Source: Marthasterias glacialis
Lineage: Eukaryota > Echinodermata > Asteroidea > Forcipulatida > Asteriidae
NCBI GenBank assembly: GCA_911728455.2
Contig: OU452227.1
Span: 24,863,414 to 24,927,413, forward strand
Reading direction: 5' to 3'
Length of the DNA: 64,000 nucleotides
Positions 54,001 to 62,958 of the stretch are shown piece by piece; position 1 is the stretch's first letter, and each line of letters starts with the position of its first letter. The notes under the pieces were generated by a model, which saw nothing but the letters and a program-made list of their open reading frames with translations, was not told the DNA's origin and made no database searches. The position numbers and the translations under genes were made by a program.

Positions 54001-56528
54001 GAAATATAGTTTAACCCCACTACCTCCATATAGCGTATGAAATTCAGATTTTTTCCACCATGGTCTAGTTGTAATTGCATGAGTACGTGTAACATGTGTT
54101 TTAAGGCAAAGAACTGTTGCCCAGTGGAAGTGAGACTTGCTGAAAAGGGTCCAGGAAGAGCAGAAAAAGATTGGCCGAAAAGCAGAAAGAGTAAACCATT
54201 CTAATGGAATTCTCATTTTATTCCTTCAAAAACTTTGCTCAAAATCGAGGGAAAGTCGCCGGGAATCGTGTCAGACTGCACCAAAGAGCATCTAGAACGA
54301 AAAATTTTCCGGCGCCGGCCCCGGACCCCACGCCGTCAGGACTTCGGGCTTTGCGCTATCGTGCTTTTTATAGTACTGAATAATTGCTCTTGATTCTAAG
54401 CCCCCCCCCCCTCCTCTCCTGCAAAATATTCTGGATCCGCCCATTCTTCACCTTACTGATATAAATGACAAACTGTACATGGTGTTCCTGGCAATGTTGG
54501 CAGCAGATTGCACCGGATCACCTTCCAAACCATTACAAGGTGCTATATAAATGGGTCTCATAAATAAAAACATAGCTCTGCTTATCATGTTGCAAAAGAA
54601 ATACTGAGCGCTTTGATAAGCCCCAAGGGGTGTGATAAAGCACTATATAAGAACCCAGTAATACCTCCTTCATGCTTGATGTAGGCTTGGATATTGCCAT
54701 CTCTTACGATATAATCCTCTAGAACTTCCAAGAATTTAATGTCATCTATATTTTCTTCTTCCTCATCTCCATGAACAGAAACAGTAGGTACAAGGAGGAG
54801 TAACAATACAAACCTAAAGAAAAAGAAAAAAATCATAAACAATAAAAACAAACTGATTATGAAACCAAAGATACTGTGTTACGATCCCATAAAAATATAT
54901 TAAAAATAAATGTATTTAAAAGATAAAAATGCATGAGTTTTTCGGCAATTTAATACTATTACAATGTTAATTGTTAAAAATTTAATAATGATAATCATAA
55001 TACTACAAAACTTATAATGTGGACGTATCTACCCCAAAGAGTGTTCAATGCGCTTACAGATAACAAACGAAATTTCATAAACATAATCCAAGAAATGATA
55101 ATGGAGTACAATTATACTGAGTGACAAAAAGACTACAGACATGAAATACGTTCCGAGTTAATGATACGAGCATGGAATATGGGACACATTCAATAACATG
55201 TTATAAAAATGTCACGAGAAAGATATTTGGCTACAGTACCATCGCAGATGTGTCCTTTGAAAAAATATATATAGTTAGATTACAAGCAATCATTTTGAAG
55301 GTTTTGAAAATTGCTTGTTATTCTGCCTATATGATGTAAGATTTGAAACCTTTGCATGGTGGGAATACAATTTAGTGAGGTTTGCAGAGACACCATATAT
55401 ATAAATCTTTTTATGAATTGTTATGGTTCTGAAAAGAACCATTGGTTTGACAACTCGACTTAACTCAGAGTTGTCAAACCACTGGCTTTCGTCTCCGCAA
55501 ACCTCACTAGATTACTCTACTTAAACTTGTTTTTCAAGGCCGTATAGCGAAATAGAGTGCTCGTGACACACTCTGGATCTGGATCTGGATAATTTGACTC
55601 CAATAAAGCCGATACCTGCATCACATTAGAGTTTGACTTAACCTTTGACTGGTTGGATGAATTTATTGCAGGAATATTTTGAGTGCTGTTTTGAAGTTGT
55701 TGTAGTCCGGGATGTCTAGGATGTGGTGAGGCAGATCTTACTTCGTTAAGTATTAAAACATTTCAAACGCTTTTCAGGTTCTCTATATCACCACAAATAA
55801 AGTCTATCTTAAGATGCGATTAGGAACAATCGAAAACAGCATATTCATTTTAGCGATCTCGATGCCTACGTTTTGTAAACTGTCCCGAGTAATATTTCCA
55901 TCTAAAACACTGCCATGTGGAAAACAAAAACAGTCCGAACATTCAATTGTTTTATTTCGATTGGACAAATCGAAATAAGCATACAACATAGACGTGCACC
56001 CAAAAATCATGCTGAAACAAAAACCGTTATTTTGTGTGTTGGTGATTTTCCCCCATGCTGACTGATTTCCCCCCCCCCCCCGTTCAACTTGGATGACAGT
56101 CATTAATTTGCTCTTCCAAACTCTATTACAAGTTTTATTTGTAGTCATATTAATACTGTTTTGTTGTCACACACAAGCAGTGACATGCATGGTTTTGCGT
56201 GTCTAAAAACATTAGAAAAACACACTAAACATGCATACTTAAAAAGTGCATATATAAAATATACCGTCGGCTCAGAGCAGAAGGGACTTATACCCCATTG
56301 TGCGTGTAGGCCTTGTCTTAATAAATTCTTTCTACTCTGAGCCGACTGGTCTTTCTAGGTCTTATTTATAAGTCCTTCTGCTCTAACCCGAAAAAACACA
56401 TTTACAAGTCCAAAACAGTATATAAATAGCAGCCCCAAAATATAAAAACTAGAGCTAGAACTTTTAGAAAAGTAGAAGAAAATTATTATGAAACTAATTA
56501 ATACCTACCATGGAATAAGTGATGTCAT
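42035..56528 (-). CDS. Secreted animal haem peroxidase A (10 exons)
   Basis: Exons in transcription order: 56528-56509, 54813-54665, 53224-53086, 52276-52077, 49698-49525, 48924-48703, 46922-46241, 45551-45381, 43893-43727, 42171-42035 (TAG). All phases agree, giving about 686 aa. The first exon adds MTSLIPW to FVLLLLL in the second, completing a signal peptide. Myeloperoxidase-family active-site residues are present: QLIDHD (Asp217, haem-ester Asp; His218, distal His), GDGRAAEQ (distal Arg348; haem-ester Glu351; Gln352 where myeloperoxidase has Met243, as in lactoperoxidase and eosinophil peroxidase), FRFGH (proximal His449) and NIQRGRDHG (Asn538). It should oxidise halides or phenols with H2O2 outside the cell; ovoperoxidase, immune and matrix-crosslinking roles are all possible. 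The 3' end is less sure: the reading could stop at TAG or splice at the same GT after 42039. Confidence 0.92.
42230..43690. repeat. 38-40 bp minisatellite with 464-bp higher-order repeat, peroxidase A intron 9
   Basis: About 37 tandem units built on GCTAGTCAAACAGTTCATAT plus TCCTCA, ending in CAATACTCAAGG, TAATACTCAAGG or TAGGGCTATCAATGGT. The three unit types occur in a repeated order: the series beginning at 42841 is repeated almost letter for letter from 43305 (shift 464 bp). The array directly abuts exon 9 (43727). Confidence 0.95.
43932..44327. mobile_element. TTAA-flanked MITE with internal palindrome, peroxidase A intron 8
   Basis: It begins TTAAAGGCAAAGTATAC and ends GTATGCAATGCCTTTAA, giving TTAAAGGCA terminal repeats and TTAA at both ends (piggyBac-like target site). 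In the middle a perfect 13-bp palindrome, CTGAGAAGCGTTA / TAACGCTTCTCAG, is separated by 6 bases (44123-44154). No transposase is encoded. Confidence 0.75.
44330..44990. other. Peroxidase A intron 8, remaining part
   Basis: Contains a C-run followed by an A-rich tract (about 44468-44503), an open frame of 97 codons (44619-44912) without a domain, and AAAGAAAAG microsatellite-like sequence (about 44960-44985). Nothing functional was recognised. Confidence 0.4.
44990..45200. repeat. Dispersed repeat R6, copy 1 (intron 8 of peroxidase A)
   Basis: TTATTTATGATTAATATGGG, AACAAACTGTTGTATTTGGA and CCAACCACGGTTGGCAAAAC are found in inverse order and orientation at 58290-58500 (GCCAACCGTGGTTGGCAG, ACAGTTTATG, CCCATATTAATGATAGATCA). 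Confidence 0.5.
45700..46000. other. Peroxidase A intron 7, dispersed repeat remnant
   Basis: About 45715-45810 includes GGTAAGCTT repeats and TGCTTAAGTAGCTCTATGAA, the reverse of a short interspersed repeat also glimpsed at 19995, 26390 and 28605. The rest is unassigned. Confidence 0.4.
46005..46215. repeat. GGGTCA-rich repeat, copy 1 (intron 7)
   Basis: A dense set of GACCCAGA, TGACCC, GGGTCAG motifs in both orientations ends next to exon 7. It shares its right part (ATGGGTCAGC..., GGACTAGGAATCAGGGTC, GTTTAGAG) with 53630-53700 in the same gene. Confidence 0.6.
46996..47880. mobile_element. 885-bp non-autonomous DNA transposon, peroxidase A intron 6
   Basis: It opens ACACTGCAAAAAGATGG and closes with CAGCATTTTTTACAGTGT, so the termini ACACTGTAAAAAA-like are inverted repeats. 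Subterminal regions are packed with CCAACTGTTGG / CCCAACA motifs in both orientations. ACAC or CACTG flanking may include a short target duplication. It has no transposase frame and sits 74 bp upstream of exon 7. Confidence 0.65.
48190..48610. mobile_element. Foldback element, peroxidase A intron 6
   Basis: GAATTGTTGCGTTACCAAAA and TTCGCTTCGCTT (about 48279-48309) are the reverse complement of GCGAAGCGAATTTTGGTGAC and GCAACAATTC (about 48529-48560). The symmetry continues through AATTGAAAAACAGCGCG / CGCGCTGTTTTTCAATT. The arms total about 65 bp with a roughly 210-bp centre. Confidence 0.65.
49270..49500. repeat. Repeat with palindrome, 24 bp from peroxidase A exon 5
   Basis: GATCTCCGTCATAACGGAGA with one more TC forms a 9-bp inverted repeat flanked by GGTATGCA on both sides (about 49328-49372). 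GATGACGTCA / TGACGTCA motifs lie nearby. Class unknown. Confidence 0.4.
50430..50570. repeat. Decayed GGCAGCAGAC-family MITE, peroxidase A intron 4
   Basis: CTCGGAAATGTGCGCATGCT, CAGAACTATG and CCAATGGAT match the centre of the element at 58602-58762. The inverted arms are eroded. Confidence 0.45.
50745..51085 (-). repeat. tRNA-derived SINE, family 1 (best copy) with flanking inverted tails
   Basis: Read on the minus strand, about 50825-50900 gives GGTGGTCTAGTGGTTAAGAC (A box), GCTCTAGTCATGCGGG, and TTGGGTTCGAATCCCACCC (B box), the most complete tRNA-like head in the window. GGACTTGAG-type body and the AGTATACAGTGCTTATCACA block follow. The tail GGATAGATGTTAATATTTGC is present in inverted pair: GATGTTAATATTTGCATCGG (about 50962) against CCGATGCAAATATTAACATC (about 51057). 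It is a pseudo-tRNA head, not a gene. Confidence 0.65.
52303..52920 (+). repeat. SINE family 2, split by a nested insertion
   Basis: Head (GTCATGACCAAGCGGTCTCG, TTAAGCTCTGGTGATG) and body up to about 52456 are followed by a 240-bp insert. The SINE then resumes with TGTTGTGTAAAATAACCCAG, GCGCCTTGTAAACCC, AATGGGTCTCATAATAC and a TATTATTATC tail. It lies in intron 3 of peroxidase A, antisense. Confidence 0.75.
52457..52700. mobile_element. MITE inserted in the SINE
   Basis: The left end ACTCTTAAAGTAAAC and the reverse complement of the right end, ACTCTCTAAATGTAAAAGAG, form imperfect terminal repeats. The interior is full of ACTCT / AGAGT motifs and includes CATATGACTCTTAGC mirrored by GAGTGGCATGGCGG. 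Its boundaries are defined by the interrupted SINE. Confidence 0.65.
53375..53700. repeat. 49-bp GGGTCA minisatellite and repeat copy 2 (intron 2 of peroxidase A)
   Basis: Three to four copies of a unit GGGTCAGTTTGACCCGGATT + CCGGGTCACAGGGGGCCCGA + CCCGTTGCT (49 bp), rich in internal palindromes (GGGTCAGTTTGACCC). The right part (GGTCAGCCTGACC, GGACTTGGAATCTGGGTC) matches 46005-46215. Confidence 0.85.
54476..54650 (+). repeat. SINE family 2, headless 3' part
   Basis: GTGTTCCTGGCAATGTTGGC, ATTACAAGGTGCTATATAAA, TGGGTCTCATAAATA and the tail GGTGTGATAAAGCACTATAT followed by AAGAACCCAG. It ends 15 bp from the splice site of peroxidase A exon 2. Confidence 0.65.
54814..56508 (-). other. Peroxidase A intron 1: inverted repeats
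   Basis: About 55330-55530 is a foldback: TAGTGAGGTTTGCAGAGAC mirrors GTCTCCGCAAACCTCACTA, with GGTTTGACAACTC / GAGTTGTCAAACC near the centre and GGTTCTGAAAAGAACC inside, a motif shared with the 41.1-kb element. About 56265-56390 is a second one: GTCGGCTCAGAGCAGAAGGG mirrors CTGAGCCGAC and CTTCTGCTCT in part. Frame 56148-55804 is unlikely to be coding. Confidence 0.5.
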
Positions 56529-57993
56529 CCTGCTGCTCTCACACTCATCCAGCGATTCAGTGAAAATGAACTGTCTCATCATAGCTTGTACGGTGCGTAA
56601 TAGCAAAAGGATGCTGTGTTCTGACAACAACCAATCAAATTATGTGTTTGATAAAATGCGTGTCATAACCTCCAAAACGACGATTGCCATTGGACTCAAA
56701 GACTAATAGCGTATGCATGACGCTATTGTCATTTTCGTTGTCGTCATCGTTGTTTTTGTGTGTATGAAATAAACAAAATGAGGTTCAGTTATAATAACCA
56801 TTGTATATAATTTTTTTATAATACTTATTTTTATTTCATAATCCTAATGATTTTATTATCTTTAAAAAGAACTTGTAATTTTTGTAAATTCAGTTCTTTG
56901 ATGAATGTAGCTGTACCTTAAACACAATTTAGCCCTTGGCCTGGCATGTTTGATTTTTAATAAACCAATTAAAATAATAATCATCATCACTTAGAAATAT
57001 GCACTGCTTGTAAAAATTTAACAATGTAAACATATCTCGACAAAAAAAGCACACCAGTCGCTAAACACAATTGGTCTTTTGGAAGTAAAAGCTGTTGTGC
57101 CTTTTAATTATTGACAAAGCCAACCAATTCAATTACAGACACGCAAATGATAAGCACCTGGGTATACTAGCATTCTCCTTCAAGAGGTTTAAATATACTA
57201 AACGGTAATTTCATATTACACGTGTAAATAACAACTGCAATTAAATACACCATTTCTCTTTTCGACCGTGAAAAAATGACTAAATGACCCAATTCGGCAA
57301 AAAGCTTCCATACATCATAGTGATTGCACTTCTTTGATAGTATTCAAAGAATGATGACCTTATAAATGCATGTCCGTGATTAAGAGACATTTATTTTTTA
57401 GAAACTACATTGTAGCGGAACAAAAGACACACCAAAAGTTTATTAAGAGTAGCATTTTAATGTCTCACTGTTGTATTGTGATTGAACAAAGCGATTGGAA
57501 ACTAAATATGCCACAGCCCTTTTACCATCACAATGAACTGATGCTGTTTCAAACGTCAGCTGATCTCGCGATGAGGCAAGATATTAAATAAATAAATAAC
57601 ATACTTACAGAGCATCTGACTTAACATGACATTCAAGGGCAAAATCAGAAGAAAATACACCCGTATCACCTTTATTGGTAACATAATTTGGAGTTAATAA
57701 TAACTTGATTATTTTAAAGATTTCTGTTCGGTTCTGTACCATTAATATGATTGTTGGATGTTTGAACTGAGACGTGATCCGTATTTAAATTAATATCTCT
57801 GCGTACATTTTGACTCCTAAAATGGCAGACCGTGGGCAGACAGTAGCCGGATGTCAGGGTCAAAAAGGGGTCAATAGTATAAGACACTTAAAATGTTAAG
57901 CCTTTAAACTAAACTATTATTTTTTAATCAGTTATATCTTTAAGGTAAACAGTTTGAATGTTGGTCTTCCTGTACCAGTGTTTGGGTCATCAC
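56529..57993. other. Interval between the two peroxidase genes
   Basis: This 1.5-kb spacer must hold the promoter of gene A and the 3' UTR of gene B. Going upstream from gene A's ATG, a CCAAT-type motif (plus strand CCAATCAAAT, about 56630) lies about 100 bp away. A minus-strand AATAAA (plus TTTATT, 57671-57676) about 320 nt past the stop of gene B is the most likely polyadenylation signal. No additional exon was seen. Confidence 0.45.
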
Positions 57994-60900
57994 TTAATGA
58001 AATACACTTAGATCAACTTGAGGTATTTTTTCGTTATTACTGCAGCTTACTCGCTGGGGATATTCAGGCTCCAATGTGTCACCCCAACCAGCAGGGAAGA
58101 GATATTGTATCCAACTGTTAACGAAAATAAATAAATAAATGAATAAATGAATAAAGTCAATGAAAAATAATGTGAGTCAAAATTGGACTGAAACAAGGAA
58201 TTTGAATAATGACTTAGAATGTATCAACTCTTCCTGTGACGATTGTTGAGATTAACAGGGTGATCAATCGGCCGATCATGGTGCAGCGCCATCATACCTC
58301 TGTTGACATTTCTTTTGCAACGCCATAGCAGCGAGTTTGCCAACCGTGGTTGGCAGCCGTCACTACAAACAATTCAACAGTTTATGTTTTTGATCGATAA
58401 TGTTAACAAATTAATACCCATATTAATGATAGATCAAATGTACTCTCCAAAACGAAAAGTAAACTTATACTTCGTAAACAAATTTTAATTTTTTACTAAG
58501 AAGGGCAAAATTTACCGAACCAGTTTATAAATTTGTTGATATACTCAAGGCCTCCCACACAAAATGGTGGTCAATGATTGTAACAAAAAAAAACTAAGGT
58601 CTATCCCATTCAATGGAAGACTTTAATGGGACGCTAGGTGACAGCAGACTTACCGAGTAAATTAACTGTTTTCGGAAATGTGTGCATGCTCAGAACTATA
58701 GCCAATGAAAATTTACCTGGTAAGTCTGCTGCCACCTAGCGTTCCGAAGTCTCCCATTGGATACAATCATGGGAGTGGAAGGATACAAAGGGTTTGATCA
58801 GTGAGAGGAGCCGTAAAATATTGCAAGTAGCCGCATAGAGTACTTCGCAAATACTCAGTGCGCATGCGTAGCCATGGAATTAGGTGCATGCTGGTCTAGT
58901 TGGTGACATATTAGCTATGAAGATGGAATGAATCATGCAGGGAGGCAGTGTTATCACGATAAACAGTTTGAGGGTATACGATAATTCGATTTAAGTCCTT
59001 TCAGCAAGTAGAAGAAACACGGTTGTATACTGGAACACGCTCACAATGCTTGAAATGCACGAAAGAGCGTCAGTGTGATAGGTAGACTGGCTTGACAAGT
59101 CTGTGGAGGCGTCATGTTAGTTTTAAAGTTTTAGGAAGTGGAACAGAAGAAAGGGCTGTCGTTGGGTTGTAACTGAAGGGAGTTGTTGCTGGGAAGTATT
59201 CTAGTTTGGACGCAGGTGTTTTCAACGAAATGAGAATAGAATTAGGATACAATTGTATCGATACAAATAAGAATAACTGTTTATGACTGCTGTTTAAGAG
59301 TGTGGCAAAGATGTTGGCATAAATGCATTTTATATAGCTTTTTCATGTTCAATTAGTCATCATCAATCATTGAGTACAAGCCTTATATCTTGTAACTTTT
59401 GCTATTCGGCCTCAATTGGCACGTTGATAAATGGTAACATGTTCACAGTTTTTTCTTAGTGTAGGGAATGTAATGTGATTTGGCATAAAGTAATATAAAT
59501 AAAAAGTGCCCCTGATGTTGGATTGATGCACTCGAGAAATGGCCCTGTCTAGCGGGAACATCTGATGTCACACTTCAAAGCGTATCTGGGTATCCGCCAG
59601 ATGCACCTTTGACCCACTTAATGTGTGCATGCCTTGCTGTTGCGTGTTTATACAGCGTCATTGCCTTGTAAATGGCTATCCAATGAAACTATTGGGGTCG
59701 TAAGACCACTGCCTGTCGTTATGTCTTGGAAATGGTTTGTCAATACTCACTTGCAGTTTTTACAGCGAATTCGGTATTTAGAATATCCCTTGTCGTTGAC
59801 CGCCAGGAAAGCAGACGGTTGGATCTCATTAACGCCCTCAACGTTATCACACATTAACCTTGCCATGCTCGCCTTTTTGATTTCCCTTCTTTCAGCTGTC
59901 AACAAAATACATCATGGACAATCAATTTCAAACCCGTAACCTTTTTATCGACCCCTTGCTCATGACGTCATACAAACTCAACAGCGCCCTCGCTGAGGTC
60001 AAAGAAAAACCTCCCACGGGTTGGTAGTTGTGTGTGGCGTGTGCACACGTGTGTGTTTCCATTGTTATCCTAAACGATGTTATTATTACTTGGTTACGAT
60101 ATATGACAGATACTGTAAATTTGATCCAGCATGCACCACTACCGTTTGAACATGGTTTAACAATTGGAAAAGTTCAAATTGAAATCTAACACTACTTGTC
60201 TCCTTTTATACAATTCTTTTATTGTTCAATTATACCAAACCATTACACTGATAAGACAAACTATACGATGTCATATTACCCGCAAATGATAATTGACGCA
60301 CTTTATATTTCATCAACTTATAGCTATATCTTTGGTTATGTTGTTCTTGATATGTTTTGTGTTTTGTAGAACAATTCTGAGGCATGGTCAAATCAAAGCC
60401 TATTCCATATAATACTCCATACAACACATATTCCGTTACATGTATTCTGTTACTATTCGTACATGTACTCTGTTACTCTTGCATTGTACACTCTTGTTAC
60501 ACGTACTTTGTTACTCTTGTTACATGCACTCTATCACGCTTGTTATGTGTACTGTTTTATACATGTACCCCGTGAGTGTTGTTACATGTACCATGTACTG
60601 TTTCTCTCGTTACATGTACTCTATTAATGTTGTTACATGTACTCTGCTACTCTTGATACACGTATACTGTTTCTCTCATTACATGTACTGTTAATGATGT
60701 AACATGTAATGTCACTCTTGTCACGTATACTGTTACTCTTGTTACACGTACTCTGTAACACCGCCTCCACCTAGCTTATCATTTTTTTTGTCCAATTACC
60801 TGATGTAAATTGATGCGGGTTCGTGTAGAAGAAACGGTCCCCGAATTTGAGTCTCCTGAACTGGTTTGCAAATATATAAGCCAATGTTGGTCCTACGAGA

Positions 60901-62958
60901 GCGTTTGGTAGATGTTCTTCAAGGATAAAACCAACGAAGGCATCGATGTCTCGTACACCACGCTTCCTGATACGAAATGAGTAAAACAATAAATGAATTA
61001 ACAAACAAACATGAGCCTTTTGGACGAGGTAGTCGTTGTTCACGTCTTGTAAGGTTTAGATCATATAGCGTGGTAGTGTTTGTACTTACCCGTAAGCTCT
61101 TCGAAGCTTTTTGATATTTCTTTTGCTCATTATTCCTTTAAGATCTCGGTATTTGTAGATAGGCGGGAATCCTGCCAACTCCTCTCTTATCACAGCGTAG
61201 CTCGGTAACCCATGCTCACGTGCTCTTTGGATATTCAGCGATGCCAGGTCAAGTCCATCACTTCGGAGAAAAAAAAAATCACACAATTTCCAATACAACT
61301 GTTTTGAGCATACACAAATAAATGTTAAGTGCGCCCTCTATGATGAAGTAGGATATGTAAGTATGGCCGTGTCTAAATTTGCGACCACGGCTCTGGCTAC
61401 GGCTAGATCGTCTCGTCATTATGCAGTATATAGCACATCCTTAGCAACAGACGAAGCCGTAGCCGTAGCCGCAGCCGCTAGTTCGGATGCGGCCTGTTTC
61501 TCTTATTAGCCCGAACATTTGAAGTCATACTTGGAGGCGCGTGATTACCGCCAGATACCGGCCTTTAGAACCTGCTACACATTGCATGATACTGTACTCT
61601 TAACTACTTACCCTTTCACATCAGGGTCTCCAAACAGGTTTTCAGTAACTGCTGATGTCAGATGTCGATCAACCAAATCCAACTGTTGAATTGTCATTCC
61701 TCTCAATATAGAATCTACTGCACCATCAGGGATTGATTCATCAAACATATAAGACGCGTTGAAGAAGGCCTCTTTCAACTTGATTTTGGGGATGGAAGTT
61801 TTGTAATTCTTTGTAGCACGCATAATGACGTCAGGTATTTCAGTATGGCCGAAGCGGAACGCAGCCGCAGCGAAGACGTTGGCAATGCTTGCGTCCTGGT
61901 GCCCGTTGTACTCGTACGGGGCATTGGGATCAAGTTTACTGGTTCTGTACAATGTTTCTCCAACAATCTGAGGTAAATACTCATTGTACAATATATGCTG
62001 CCATTCTCCTCCCACGATTCTTCGAGCTCTTTGGTAAATTTCTTCGTCGCTAAGGTCTCCATCATCTCCGAGTTGTCTTGCAATACGATTGTGTTCTCGA
62101 AGGAACAGGGTGTGGAGAGAGGTGAGGCCGGGCTGTTCTGCGACCCGGCCGTCCCCAGCTAGACCGCAGAAGATGCCAGCTTCCTCGTTCACTCCGGCAC
62201 ATAGGGTTAACTCTTTATTTGGAGGAAGCAAGTCCCTCCCGGTTACTCTGTCGGTCAAGTGTTTCAACAAACCAGAATCTGTGATCAGAAGATCAAAAAG
62301 AAATACTGGTTTATTTGGAAAAGGCCTTTCTTCATGACATACGTGAATGGTGAGATCCGGAAGGAATGTGTTATACCAATCTCCTGATGATGATTAGAGC
62401 AGGCTTAGTCAAAACGTCGAGATCATAGTTAGTCACTCCGCGGCAGTGAAGTACATCACGAGAAGTCTCCTCGATACACTAATCTAAGTAGTAGTCCAAG
62501 CCGATTTTCTAGGTAGTACCTAGTTAGCCTACTTAGCGGGAAAGCTCTTTCAGAACTAAGAAGCCCCCACCACCCGAGTACCGAAAAGTACTCCACGGTA
62601 TGTAGAAAAATAGCAAGACAAGTTCTGACAAGAACATTTTCACAGCAAAGTAGATATTATTACATGATATTAATACCGCGAACCAAATAAACATTGATTA
62701 CCATGCAAGGCCTCAAAACCTGTATAAATGTGTTACCAGCTCTCAGTTTTCCTGCAGTCAATTCATCCGACCCATAAATAAAGGATGCATCCAGCCAAGA
62801 TGTGATTGAGTTAATTTGTTGACGGACTCCTTGAAGATCTTTTTCATGATGTGCCCGGACAAACGGGAAGCATCTCTGGACGCCTCTAAAGACGGGGTCG
62901 TGCTTATATATCTTAATGGCAAAACACTCGCCGTCATCTTCACACTCTCCACATTCAA
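57994..62958 (-). CDS. Secreted-type haem peroxidase B, 3' part (6 exons; 5' exons outside the window)
   Basis: Exons in transcription order: 62958-62737, 62278-61612, 61260-61090, 60966-60800, 59895-59751, 58114-57994 (TAA at 57996-57994). Frame is continuous. It belongs to the same family as gene A: GDGRVAEQPG (distal Arg, haem-ester Glu, then Gln), LREHNRIA, FRFGH (proximal His) and NIQRAREHG, where gene A has the more usual RGRDHG. The exon with the distal His (QLIDHD in gene A) and the signal peptide are not found up to 64000, so they should lie beyond the edge. The C-terminus extends past gene A's end with CKNC, then WIQYLFPAGWGDT and a final SC-containing tail on a separate exon. Four exons have the same phases and nearly identical lengths as in gene A, which shows tandem duplication. 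Confidence 0.93.
58290..58500. repeat. Dispersed repeat R6, copy 2 (peroxidase B last-intron side)
   Basis: Inverse-orientation relative of 44990-45200, with CCAACCGTGGTTGG as the shared palindromic landmark. The two copies sit in the two peroxidase genes but at non-equivalent introns, so they are independent insertions. Confidence 0.5.
58602..58762. mobile_element. MITE, GGCAGCAGAC family (peroxidase B intron)
   Basis: The left end TATCCCATT and right end CCCATTGGATA bracket inverted arms: ACGCTAGGTGACAGCAGACT mirrors GTCTGCTGCCACCTAGCGTT, with CTTACC / GGTAAG adjacent. About 160 bp. Confidence 0.75.
60434..60760. repeat. Degenerate tandem repeat TGTTACATGTACTCTGTTAC (peroxidase B intron)
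   Basis: About a dozen imperfect copies of a roughly 23-30-bp unit made of TTACATGTACT, CTGTTACTCTTG and variants. Open frames rich in Cys/Tyr/Thr arise from the repeat and end just upstream of the exon at 60800; they are not coding. Confidence 0.85.
61370..61500. mobile_element. Small foldback element (CGGCTACGGCT), peroxidase B intron
   Basis: GGCTCTGGCTACGGCTAGA is mirrored by GCCGTAGCCGTAGCCGC about 70 bp later. GGCCGTGTCTAAATT and GATGCGGCC mark the outer ends. Non-coding. Confidence 0.5.
62340..62700 (+). mobile_element. Second copy of the hammerhead-bearing element, peroxidase B intron
   Basis: The spacer of the 41.1-kb element (CTCCTGATGATGA..., GCGGCAGTGAAG, GAGAAGTC, AGTAGTAGTCC) is followed by a right-arm relative (CAAGACAAGTTCTGACAAGA, GCAAAGTAGATATTATTACA, ACCGCGAACCAAATA). 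The matching left arm is absent. It lies between the exons at 61612-62278 and 62737-62958, antisense to the gene. Confidence 0.6.
62379..62423 (+). ncRNA. Hammerhead-like motif, second copy, core mutated
   Basis: ATCTC (62379-62383), CTGATGA (62384-62390), extra T, GATTA (62392-62396), loop, TAGTC (62406-62410), AAAAC (62411-62415), GTC (62416-62418), GAGAT (62419-62423). Stem I is ATCTC with GAGAT, a compensatory pair change from GTCTC with GAGAC in the first copy. The invariant G of GAAA is A here, so this copy is probably inactive. Confidence 0.5.

Noticed and set aside
60384-60694. Cys/Tyr-rich frames suggestive of a secreted peptide
   Set aside because: Arises from the TGTTACATGTACT tandem repeat in a peroxidase B intron.
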